64,000 nucleotides of DNA, taken from contig NZ_JANQLX010000017.1 of the NCBI RefSeq assembly GCF_028280385.1, forward strand, positions 310,001-374,000, read 5' to 3'. The notes below the pieces were generated by a model, which was not told the origin of the DNA, made no database searches, and saw only the letters and a list, made by a program, of their open reading frames with translations. Below are positions 55,253 through 64,000 of the stretch, in pieces. Position 1 is the stretch's first letter; each line of letters opens with the position of its first letter. Position numbers and translations under genes: made by a program. The DNA is from Allomuricauda sp. Its GTDB lineage: Bacteria; Bacteroidota; Bacteroidia; Flavobacteriales; Flavobacteriaceae.

Positions 55253-57337
55253 CTAGCTTTGGGTTGCTGCCAAAAGAGCGTCCTCAATCTTCTGTAAAAA
55301 CAGGATTTCTGCATAAAACTGCCAATCGAAAGAGAGGGATTGATTGGCCAAGTGCACATGATGGTCCTGGTCAAGGATGTAGTTGTCTGGCTTGGTCAGG
55401 ATACGGGTTTTTCCGTACACCGCCTCCAAATCTGCCCTGACATCCGCAAATTGTGCTTTCAAAAAGGACAGTTCCATCAACACTTGTTTCCGTTTGGTTT
55501 CATCTGTTTCCTGGTCAAAGGCATTCAGTTTCAACAATATTCCGTTACTAAATTGGACCAATTTGTTCACTTGCTCGTACACTTCCAGATTATGAAGGTT
55601 GCGCTGCGCCAAATTTTTCATGTGTCCAATTTTGGATGCAATGGTGTCACATTTGGCCATAGTGACTTTGGCCTCCGCTATTCTCTCCGCATATTTATTG
55701 GACCAAGCCCCTGGGTTTTGGACATCGGGCACTTGCATGATCAACTCCTCCATGGCTTTTGGATTGCTTTTTAGATGATTCCTACTGTTCCCATCCATCA
55801 AAAGGTGTTTCCATTTGGACACAGGGTCTTCGAGCATATCAATAAACCCATATTTGGAATCGGACAAGGTATGGGCATACTCCCTATGTCTGAAGGCTGC
55901 TTTGATTTCTTCCTTATTTCTTTGATCTCCGGCCCAGGTATATTCCGCAAAGGCCAATATACCGCGCATATAGAGTTCGAAATGGGGGGAATCATCGTCC
56001 CACAGGGTCAATAATAGTCCATTAAGGCCACTCTCTATAGAGGACAGGGCAAATGACCTAATATTGACAATATTGCTCTCTTCCTGGGGCATCAAGGTCC
56101 ACCGGGTTTGGCCTGCGGTAGCGCCCATTACCTTAAAACCATTATTCCTGAACCAATTCATGGCCTTACTATTGCCGTAGGTCTCCGGCATTTGGTAGTT
56201 CCATCGCATATAAATGCAATTTTTGGGGAACTCGTCTAAAAATTCAACCAGTTTATGCTCGTTCTCCTTCCAAATTTGGTCCACTTCTTCTTTGCTTATC
56301 TCCCTATTGAACATAGGTCCATACACCTTGGCGTGTTTTAAAGGCATATCATCCCAAAAAATGGGAATACGGTCATGCTCCGCGGCAAACTGGCACACTT
56401 TATTTAGCCATTGCAGCTGTAATTCCAATGGGGATTTTCCACTGCCACGACCAGAGGTGTGTACCTCATCACCCCCAATATGTAGGTATTTGCCATCAGG
56501 TGTGGCTTCCATGGCTTCTTCATATAGATCATACTGCAATTTGTAGGTTTCGGGATCAAGTGGATTATAGGCCCAATCACTTTTGGGGTCGTCCCTAAGG
56601 TGTTTGTAATCTTCATGTTTTAGAACAAAGGAGGAATGTCCCAGGCCCTGTACCAACGGACTTATCTCTATGAACCGGTCTTTGGCGTAGGCAGAAATTT
56701 GTTGCCATGTTTCCTTGCTCAAAGCATCCCCTGATGCGATTTTGGGATGGCGTTCAAATTGGATTTTGTCCTCTACCTCGAGGATAATGGCGTTAATTTT
56801 ATAGCTGGCCAATTTGTCCAGTAGCTGGTAGTAATATTCCGTTTTTTCCAGGTGATGTTTTACATCCCAATGAACAGACCTGTACTGCAAAAGCGGAAAG
56901 TCAGCAATTTCGCAAAGGGGGAGGTTCACTTGTTGTTCCTTGGCATCCAAAACAAGTTGTTCCAAAGTTTTGAACCCATAAAACAAGCCCGCCTTGTCCT
57001 TTCCTATTAAAGAAATTGCCTCATTCCCGATGTTGAGTTGGTAGCCTTCCGCCTGCACATCCAATTGATCATTGATGCTATAGACGATTTGTGCATTGGA
57101 TGCATCATTTGTTGGGTTTATGCCACCCAGTAAACCACCCAAAATGGGCAATTCAGTACCGTCCTCGGCAAATACAAAGCGGAGGTCGTCAACTTTTAAA
57201 TCGCTAACACCGGTTACTTTAAAATTCTGGGGAGACGGCAATACTACAAAGTCACCCATCTTTTTTTCCACGGGTGAAGCGCAGCTCCCCAATAGGCAAA
57301 TGGATAGAAGGAATACGCCCTTTTTTAGAGTTCTCAT
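55253..57337 (-). CDS. GH20-family beta-N-acetylhexosaminidase-like lipoprotein
   Basis: HIGGDEVH catalytic DE pair, RSVHWDVKHHLEKTEYYYQLLDKLASYKINAIILEVEDK; lipobox LLGSCAS. ORF track start 57364 is TTG; ATG at 57337. Confidence 0.85.
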   Translation of the reverse strand: MRTLKKGVFLLSICLLGSCASPVEKKMGDFVVLPSPQNFKVTGVSDLKVDDLRFVFAEDGTELPILGGLLGGINPTNDASNAQIVYSINDQLDVQAEGYQLNIGNEAISLIGKDKAGLFYGFKTLEQLVLDAKEQQVNLPLCEIADFPLLQYRSVHWDVKHHLEKTEYYYQLLDKLASYKINAIILEVEDKIQFERHPKIASGDALSKETWQQISAYAKDRFIEISPLVQGLGHSSFVLKHEDYKHLRDDPKSDWAYNPLDPETYKLQYDLYEEAMEATPDGKYLHIGGDEVHTSGRGSGKSPLELQLQWLNKVCQFAAEHDRIPIFWDDMPLKHAKVYGPMFNREISKEEVDQIWKENEHKLVEFLDEFPKNCIYMRWNYQMPETYGNSKAMNWFRNNGFKVMGATAGQTRWTLMPQEESNIVNIRSFALSSIESGLNGLLLTLWDDDSPHFELYMRGILAFAEYTWAGDQRNKEEIKAAFRHREYAHTLSDSKYGFIDMLEDPVSKWKHLLMDGNSRNHLKSNPKAMEELIMQVPDVQNPGAWSNKYAERIAEAKVTMAKCDTIASKIGHMKNLAQRNLHNLEVYEQVNKLVQFSNGILLKLNAFDQETDETKRKQVLMELSFLKAQFADVRADLEAVYGKTRILTKPDNYILDQDHHVHLANQSLSFDWQFYAEILFLQKIEDALLAATQS

Positions 57338-57387
57338 ACGGTCTGTTTTTCCAATTTTCGACAAGATATTAAAAAGTCAATCAATTT

Positions 57388-57426
57388 ATGTGTACGATAA
57401 CGCAAAAATTATGTTATCGTACACAT
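57388..57426. promoter_or_regulatory. Putative LacI-type composite operator upstream of the GH20 gene
   Basis: Perfect 14-nt inverted repeat atgtgtacgataac-N11-gttatcgtacacat, ~50 bp upstream of the GH20 ATG; same arm consensus and spacer length as 1459-1494. Confidence 0.78.
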
Positions 57427-57467
57427 TTTTATAGGTTTTGGGGTCTTGTGTTTAATTTGTGGTTATT

Positions 57468-60281
57468 CTAACGAATCACTGCCCACGTATAACTGTTAGG
57501 CTCGACCGATGTTTTTAGAGTAATGGAATAATCCCTATCCAAATTGAATGGTACGGGCTTCCCCTCCTCCCATTGCACCTTGGCCACATCCGTTAATCCC
57601 GTATAATATAGGGGTACTTTGATGGACCTGGTTATGGCTTTATCGGTTGGATTGTACACCAGTAACATGCCTTTTTCACCTCCATCGGGATTTACGCTTA
57701 ACCAATAGTCAATGTCCCTTCCATCTGCCCTGCGCAAATGGATGATATCTCCTTCCAGAACATCCCGGTATTTCTTAAACCAACTGACCATTCCCTTGAC
57801 CATACTTTTGGTTTTTTCAGTATCATACAGTCGTGGGCCCCGGTAGCAGGCCTGCACCCCTCCTCCCAAGTTACTGGCCATCATCATTTTATAATGCTCC
57901 AAATGTTCGTTTAGGGGCTCGATTGTGGCTGCTGCTCCCCCACCATGATATTCGGTGAGTGGAACAAACATCCAACCCATGGAGGGTGTTTTCTGCCAGG
58001 CACCGTCATAAATGTTTTGGCGGGTGTGGATGAGTTGTTGGTTTCTGGGCAAACTCCAATTGACTTCCCGATAGCCCATCCCACATTTGTTGCCCCCACT
58101 CATGTAATAATAATCCGGGATGTTCAAATAAATTCCGTTGGCCCTACACCATTTGTAAAATTGGGATATGGTCTCGTACTGCTCCCATCTGGAATCCTGG
58201 TAGCCCTTATGTCCTGGGTGGTGTTCTGCTGTACAGACATCGCCCGGATAAGAGCCGTCATGCTCCAACAACGAAAAACCCGTTTGCTGGTAAAAATTGT
58301 ACAGTTTTTTAAAATAAGCCTGGCCCCATTCACTTTCCAAACAAGGTGAATTGCCAAAGGTGGGCCGTTTCCCTTCTGGCATTACCACATCCTGCCCGCC
58401 ACCGATCCTTCGCGAAGCCAAAAGCGAATACCCTCCTATTTCAACACCCTTGCTCTTGGCATAGCTGGCATACTGCTTCATTTTAGTTATGTACTCCACG
58501 CTATCGTCTTCAATATTGAATCCACTGCCGAACGTAAGGATAACCATTTCAAAACCTACTTCGGCCGCCTGGTCAATGGCTGTTTTAACCCGATCCCAAT
58601 CCGCAAATCGGGCATGCATCATCAGGGGATTTTCCGTGGTCCACGGAGCCAAGGTCCTGTACATGCGCCGTAATGCCATGCCCTGTCGTTCCCGATCATA
58701 ACCATCATAAGGCATAACAAAGGTGCGGAAGCTGGTAAAACTTTTTCCTGGTGCAATGGTTTTATTAGGACCAACTTCGGGTCCAACTTGGAGCAAACAG
58801 GGCGTAATGCGCAGATAATTCACTTGCGTATGGTAATCCGGGTCTGGTAACCATTTTACTGCATGATGGTTGGCATCTTCCACATTGAAGCTGGAAAATG
58901 CATAATCGGTTTCTACATGTATGTTCGGTTTTGGCACATTAAATTGCCGGGTTTCCACAGCGGATCCATACTCTACCGCAGCAATGATCTCGCTGGTAAA
59001 TTTGTCAATGGTGATTTCCCTACCACTGTTGTTCTGCAATGTCAGCCATTTGGCCATCACCGGTATGCCGTCATAGAGTTCATAATGCACGGAAAGGGTA
59101 ATGTCTTCCCTGCTGAAGCCGGAAGTGGTTTTATCTTCCAAATCCCCGTAGGTTGCATAGTCCAGAACTTGCATCCTTACCAACTCGCCAACCTCATCCC
59201 CATTTTCACTTTGGTTGCCATACTGGTTCGTCTTCCCAATTCTGACCTTTGAAGGCATGGTTTTAAATGGTGCAAGTTCTTCCACAATCTGCCAATCACC
59301 TTCTTTCGGTTTTGCTTCGCAAAATACCTTTTGTGCCGTAATTCTGTAGCGCAGTGTCCAAGCTTGGTTTACATCCAACACTTGGCGTCCACCAGCAGCT
59401 TTGTGTTCCTTTTTTCCATCCCAGAGTCCAAACATGGGTACTCCATCATCATAATCGTTCCCTCCTGGGCGCATGTAAAACTTCACCGTTTTATGGGGCC
59501 AAACCAAGGTTATGCCCGGTCCAAACTCCTTGCTTTTGTCAGTGCCCACATTAAATGTCGCTTCGATTATCCTGGCATCGGGTTGCAGTTCTTTTTCCGC
59601 AAAAACAGCTGTGTTGGAAGGGGTATAAATCTCCCCAATCTTGCCCTCATTTTGAAAGGATGACCGTGGATGTTTTTTGGAATAAGCAATCTTCCAAACG
59701 GCATCAAGTGATGTAAAATCCGTACTGTACAACTGTGTCCGGCCATAGGAACTGGGCAACAAGGTTTTCCCTCCCAACAAATCCTGGGTCTGGGGCATCC
59801 CATAATCCATACGAAGATGTACCCCTTTGGGTGGCCATACAGAATTTTTGGCATGGTGCCTTACTTGTTTCCAAGCAAAAGAAGCCTTGGGTTCGGACAC
59901 CTCATAACCCACATACTGCATGGAAGCAGGATCAGCCTGCATATCTGCCAACCATTCCGGTTTAAGAAAGGCATAGTTGGGTTGACCTTTTAGGCCACCA
60001 ATTTCGTAATTGATCCCATCAATTTTTACAATAGCCTCGGGTTTCACTCCTCTTAAGAGCGATTCACCGGTCACTAAATTGTCAAATCGAACCGTAGCAG
60101 CATTGGGCGTAATTCTAAAAACACGTTTGATCAAGCCATTGGACAGTTCAATCTCCTTCTCTGTCTTGTTCACTTCCGCTGTATAGGTAGAACCATCAAT
60201 AAGCCAATCTTGGGCCTTTACAACTGATGAACAACAAAAAATTGCTACAATAAAAAGAAAGTTATGAATGCGCGTTCTCAT
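57468..60281 (-). CDS. Secreted GH36/GH-D-like TIM-barrel glycosidase (alpha-galactosidase-like)
   Basis: Signal peptide; GFSLLEHDGSYPGDVC and NIPDYYYMSGGNKCGMGYREVNWSLPR segments typical of alpha-galactosidase-like barrels; LamG/ConA-like insertion in the N-terminal beta domain. Confidence 0.55.
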   Translation of the reverse strand: MRTRIHNFLFIVAIFCCSSVVKAQDWLIDGSTYTAEVNKTEKEIELSNGLIKRVFRITPNAATVRFDNLVTGESLLRGVKPEAIVKIDGINYEIGGLKGQPNYAFLKPEWLADMQADPASMQYVGYEVSEPKASFAWKQVRHHAKNSVWPPKGVHLRMDYGMPQTQDLLGGKTLLPSSYGRTQLYSTDFTSLDAVWKIAYSKKHPRSSFQNEGKIGEIYTPSNTAVFAEKELQPDARIIEATFNVGTDKSKEFGPGITLVWPHKTVKFYMRPGGNDYDDGVPMFGLWDGKKEHKAAGGRQVLDVNQAWTLRYRITAQKVFCEAKPKEGDWQIVEELAPFKTMPSKVRIGKTNQYGNQSENGDEVGELVRMQVLDYATYGDLEDKTTSGFSREDITLSVHYELYDGIPVMAKWLTLQNNSGREITIDKFTSEIIAAVEYGSAVETRQFNVPKPNIHVETDYAFSSFNVEDANHHAVKWLPDPDYHTQVNYLRITPCLLQVGPEVGPNKTIAPGKSFTSFRTFVMPYDGYDRERQGMALRRMYRTLAPWTTENPLMMHARFADWDRVKTAIDQAAEVGFEMVILTFGSGFNIEDDSVEYITKMKQYASYAKSKGVEIGGYSLLASRRIGGGQDVVMPEGKRPTFGNSPCLESEWGQAYFKKLYNFYQQTGFSLLEHDGSYPGDVCTAEHHPGHKGYQDSRWEQYETISQFYKWCRANGIYLNIPDYYYMSGGNKCGMGYREVNWSLPRNQQLIHTRQNIYDGAWQKTPSMGWMFVPLTEYHGGGAAATIEPLNEHLEHYKMMMASNLGGGVQACYRGPRLYDTEKTKSMVKGMVSWFKKYRDVLEGDIIHLRRADGRDIDYWLSVNPDGGEKGMLLVYNPTDKAITRSIKVPLYYTGLTDVAKVQWEEGKPVPFNLDRDYSITLKTSVEPNSYTWAVIR

Positions 60282-60525
60282 AGATTGGTGTTGGAGGGTA
60301 ATCAGAAAATGGAAATGAACCCATGGTCAAATCCAATATATCGCACTAAATCTAAAAAGTCAAATCAACATAAGCTACCTACCCATTATGCCTTTAAGAT
60401 ACTTGATTTGCCAAACCACAATAGATCATTGAATTACAGTAATTTATAGTTTGCATTGGGTATTTTTTTAACTTGTATCAGAAATGAAATTTATACTGTT
60501 CCGAACTTATTTGGTTAAAACCATC

Positions 60526-62256
60526 ATGAAAAAAGGGCTCTTGATTTTAAGCTTACTTTGTTTTCTTCCATTGCATCCTCAAAATGCGACACCTTTGGTT
60601 AGCGGAAAAATTACCGATGTATGGGGCACGCCCATCCCCAACGTAAACCTATTGGTCAAAGACACAACTATAGGCACGCAAACGGATGAGTCAGGCGTTT
60701 TTAGCCTAAGTGCCCAAACTGGGGAAATCCTTATTATTTCTTCCATTGGCTATGGCACCATTGAATATAGGGTCACCGAAAAGAGGAGCGGTATTTTAAT
60801 TACCCTGTCTCCAATGACCACCAAATTGAATGAGGTGGTCGTGGAAAAAAGAAAGCGGAAAACCAAACAGGACCTTTTGGCCGATTATGCGGAAAACAAA
60901 AACCTGATCAAGACCTCTTTTGGAATATTGGACAAGGACCGCTCATCCTCCTCCATGCGATTTGTGGAAGGGGATGATCTTGCCAATGTGGGTCCGGATT
61001 TTCTAATGACCTTGAAAAACCACGTACCCGGTATGCGGGTTGTTCGGCCTCCCTATGCCAACGATGTGGAGGTTTATTTGAGAAGAATGTCGTTTTCCAT
61101 AGATACCTCGGGGGCCATGAACGCTGCTCCAAAAGCCATCTTTGATGTGGACGGTATTATCTTGGAAACCGCACCCACCTACCTAAATGCAAGTGATATT
61201 GACAGGTTGGTTGTACTTGAGCGCAATGGTGCCATTTCCAGGTATGGTCCCAGGGGCATTGGCGGCGTGATCATTATCAATACAAAAGGTAAAAACCAAA
61301 TGGACGAGCGCGGGATTGAACGGCGATATGACAATTCTGCCATGAGGGACAGTCTATATGACCTATTTGCCAGCAAAACCTATTATGCCCCGTTGACCCC
61401 GCATTATATGGATGGTTTTGCAATGGCAGCATCAAAACCCGAAGCCAGGGCTATTCTACAGGATCAAATGGAAATTCACGGGAAAGACCCCAACTTTTAT
61501 CTTGATCTGGCGTACTATTTCAAGGAACGGTGGCAAGACCCTAAAATATCCGGATTGCTGTTGGACGAAGTCCAAAACAAGTTTCCCGACAATCTTCCGG
61601 CATTGAAGTCGTTGGCATATCGATATGGGACCATGGGCCAAAACGAAAAAGCCCTGGAGGTCTATCATAAAATTTTACAACTTGATGAAAGTTCGCCCCA
61701 ATCCTATGAAGATGTGGTTCTTGCGCATCTACAATTGCACCAGGATGAAAAGGCTCGTGAGGTGTCTTTACAATATCAAAGTCTGATAGCGGATAGTCCA
61801 GCAACTGCAGAACCAGCGGGCGACGAAAATGAAAATCACCAACATTTTCCCATACATAGAAGGTTTTTGAATGTGGGAAAGGATTCCAAAAATCTGGACT
61901 TTAACGCATCACTCACCTGCGTCAATATAGCGATAGCGAACAAGGATGCCCATACCACCCTACGGATCATTGACCCAGAAGCCAATTCCACCACTTGGAC
62001 CCATGCACCATCAACGGAAAGTAAAACGGGGATGTATATGAGCACGCAGTTTTTTATAGAACAAGAACCCAAAGGGGAATGGCAGGTTAAACTTCAACAA
62101 TTTGAAGGTGCCCCCACTTTCATTCGCTTTACGGTCTTTTTTGATTACGGATTACCGTCCGAGTACAAAAGAGTGATGTTGTTCAAACTCACTCCTGATT
62201 ATTCGGGCAACCATCTGTTTTCCATCAATGCTGCCTCAAACACCATTCTGGAGTAG
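60526..62256 (+). CDS. Barrel-less CarboxypepD_reg + degenerate TonB plug + TPR protein
   Basis: VSGKITDVWGTPIPNVNLLVKDTTIGTQTDESGVFSL; LNEVVVEKRKRKTK; plug-like FDVDGIILETAPTYLNASDIDRLVVLERNGAISRYGPRGIGGVIIINTKGK; then TPR-like helices and a C-terminal beta domain; stop at 2256 of 62 kb with no barrel. Confidence 0.75.
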   Translation: MKKGLLILSLLCFLPLHPQNATPLVSGKITDVWGTPIPNVNLLVKDTTIGTQTDESGVFSLSAQTGEILIISSIGYGTIEYRVTEKRSGILITLSPMTTKLNEVVVEKRKRKTKQDLLADYAENKNLIKTSFGILDKDRSSSSMRFVEGDDLANVGPDFLMTLKNHVPGMRVVRPPYANDVEVYLRRMSFSIDTSGAMNAAPKAIFDVDGIILETAPTYLNASDIDRLVVLERNGAISRYGPRGIGGVIIINTKGKNQMDERGIERRYDNSAMRDSLYDLFASKTYYAPLTPHYMDGFAMAASKPEARAILQDQMEIHGKDPNFYLDLAYYFKERWQDPKISGLLLDEVQNKFPDNLPALKSLAYRYGTMGQNEKALEVYHKILQLDESSPQSYEDVVLAHLQLHQDEKAREVSLQYQSLIADSPATAEPAGDENENHQHFPIHRRFLNVGKDSKNLDFNASLTCVNIAIANKDAHTTLRIIDPEANSTTWTHAPSTESKTGMYMSTQFFIEQEPKGEWQVKLQQFEGAPTFIRFTVFFDYGLPSEYKRVMLFKLTPDYSGNHLFSINAASNTILE

Positions 62257-62278
62257 GCAAAGGATCTAGGTTATCGTA

Positions 62279-64000
62279 TTAATTGAGATTGTCTATTCCC
62301 AGGCGGGCCTTGATACGGTCGTTCCATTTTACCATGGCTTCGTGAACCGTGCCCTTTCCAGTTTCCAGGGCCATGGTCTTTACCTCGATTCCAGCACCAT
62401 GATGCACCTCATCAAAAATGGCTTTTACCTCGTTGAATGTCATGTTTGGGGTGATTCGGGACATGGCCAGCTGACGAAAAACCTCGTAAATATCAAACGT
62501 CATGTTCAAAAAGGCCAGTTTGTGTTTGGACCCATCGTTGTTGGCATGGAATGAGTTGATGTCCATCAAGGTACTGCTGGTAACATTTGGCTGTCCTGAC
62601 TTATCATTGAAGCCATCAACCATATAGAAAATGTTCAGCGCTTTTTTCTTTTTCTTGGAAGTGTTTTGGACATGGGCGGCGACAGGGGTATCAAATCCCT
62701 TTCCTACACCAATATCCATTTTTCCCTTGGTACGATCAAAACTGGGGTCGTCAGATTTTGGGTCTGAATTGTTCACCAGATGTTCCCATTGAAAGCGATT
62801 GTCCTTTTGCCAAGCCAAAACGGAAGGTTTTGTAAATTCCAGGTCCTCCAATCTAATGTTGCTTTCATAATTGATCAAATAACCATTTTTCTTCATGAAT
62901 TCAGTGGTGCGCTCATCTTTGCGGCTTTTGGGTACCTGGTAGTTGGTCTCCCAAAACTTTTTGGAGGCTTGCAGCGCCACAATTTTGTCATAGTCGTTGT
63001 TAAAGAAGATTTCTTTGGTAAAATAGGGTTCTTGAAACGTAGCCCCGTAATCATACAGATAGAGAAAAGTTCTGGAATCTATAAGCTCAACGAAATCATC
63101 CAGCTTATACTCCATTTGAAAATCAAAGTTTATGTACTGTATTTTTCGATGGTCCAGGGGGTCAAAAGCAAAGGTCATCAAAATCTCCTTTGGGGTCAGT
63201 TCGGTATGTTCATTAATGGAGGCCAGTGCTTCTGTGCTGGGGTCTTTGATCCCCAATTCTATTTTTTTAACTATCAACTTGCTGTGGTCCACTATCATTT
63301 TTCCATAAAACAACCTTCCATTGGGTCTCTTGGGAAAGAAGGCAAGGGCCACTTCCTGACCACTGCAGTTTTTACATTCATCAATTCGGACTCTGTATTT
63401 TCTGGAAATGGCATCGTAGGACATGTTTCCGGGATAGTTGGGCAGTATTTGCCCGCTGGTGCCGAACAATTTAAAGTCGCTTAAAATCTTTGTATTGTCC
63501 AAGCTATAGAAGGCAAACTTTTTATTGTGGCCAAATCGCCCACTTTTAACCTTTAGGTCCATAATACCGCTGGATAGGCTCTGTTTTCCACTATAAAATC
63601 CCTCAATCTGTTCAATGGGAATGTTTCTTGCGGAGGATGTCAGCTTAAAAAATGCCTTGCTGGTGGTTTCAATATCATTTTTCCGATATTTTTCAATGGC
63701 ATTGGAAAGTAATCTATAGGGATATTCCTTGTCCTCTTTTGCCGTCAAGACAATTTCGTCCAGAGCGGAAACGTCCGTTTCCAAATAAAGCCGTGATTCC
63801 GTATTGAAGTAAGACAAGGCCTCCTTTTTGGGCATAAATCCAATATGTCTTATTTCCAAGGAATCCGTGGTGATGTTACCATCCAGGGCAAACTTACCAT
63901 CCTCATTGGTAATGGTATGGTCCGTTTTTGAACCGAAGATCACAAGGGTGCAATATGGCAATGGCTTGTTTGAGGATTTATCAAATATGAACCCTTCAAC
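62279..64000 (-). CDS. CarboxypepD_reg-like domain-containing protein (5' end outside window)
   Basis: DGKFALDGNITTDSLEIRHIGFMPKKEAL...LDEIVLTAKEDKEYPYRLLSNAIEKYRKN resembles flavobacterial carboxypeptidase-regulatory-like proteins; open to the window edge. Confidence 0.65.
   Translation of the reverse strand, partial: VEGFIFDKSSNKPLPYCTLVIFGSKTDHTITNEDGKFALDGNITTDSLEIRHIGFMPKKEALSYFNTESRLYLETDVSALDEIVLTAKEDKEYPYRLLSNAIEKYRKNDIETTSKAFFKLTSSARNIPIEQIEGFYSGKQSLSSGIMDLKVKSGRFGHNKKFAFYSLDNTKILSDFKLFGTSGQILPNYPGNMSYDAISRKYRVRIDECKNCSGQEVALAFFPKRPNGRLFYGKMIVDHSKLIVKKIELGIKDPSTEALASINEHTELTPKEILMTFAFDPLDHRKIQYINFDFQMEYKLDDFVELIDSRTFLYLYDYGATFQEPYFTKEIFFNNDYDKIVALQASKKFWETNYQVPKSRKDERTTEFMKKNGYLINYESNIRLEDLEFTKPSVLAWQKDNRFQWEHLVNNSDPKSDDPSFDRTKGKMDIGVGKGFDTPVAAHVQNTSKKKKKALNIFYMVDGFNDKSGQPNVTSSTLMDINSFHANNDGSKHKLAFLNMTFDIYEVFRQLAMSRITPNMTFNEVKAIFDEVHHGAGIEVKTMALETGKGTVHEAMVKWNDRIKARLGIDNLN

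Noticed and set aside
62780-63484. 234-aa plus-strand ORF
   Set aside because: Antisense to the CarboxypepD_reg-like CDS; no recognisable signature.
1-64000. tRNA, rRNA, CRISPR arrays, transposases, prophage or integrase genes
   Set aside because: None recognised by eye; all large ORFs fit carbohydrate-utilisation or surface-protein functions.

Overview
64 kb chromosomal segment from a marine-type Flavobacteriia/Bacteroidota genome, almost entirely carbohydrate-utilisation (PUL-like) DNA. From left to right: (A) a LacI regulator divergent from a GHMP sugar kinase, a sugar nucleotidyltransferase and a truncated LacI; (B) an ECF-sigma/FecR/STN-SusC/SusD locus with FG-GAP/ASPIC and DUF5107-TPR proteins, a sulfatase and a secreted EEP-family phosphodiesterase/phosphatase; (C) a long beta-glucan (laminarin-like) operon on the minus strand with a glycosidase fused to a predicted outer-membrane barrel, CBM-like lipoproteins, GH16, GH17 x2, GH30, a ~1150-aa GH149/GH161/GH94-type phosphorylase and three MFS transporters, downstream of a Y_Y_Y/LuxR sensor-regulator but with no SusC/SusD of its own; (D) a two-gene operon made of a SusC-like barrel that appears to lack its plug domain, followed 4 bp later by an alpha-2-macroglobulin-like protein that carries a TonB box/plug and an intact CxEQ thioester motif; (E) a GH16/GH20/GH36-like cluster; (F) a barrel-less plug-TPR protein. 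The most interesting signal is the possible 'split' TonB-dependent system (plugless barrel plus plug-bearing A2M). Second is a composite inverted-repeat operator (arms ~13 nt, 11-nt spacer) at the LacI locus and the GH20 gene, with a half-site upstream of the sulfatase operon; it links physically separated clusters into a putative regulon. All family calls were made by eye from motifs; no database search was run.
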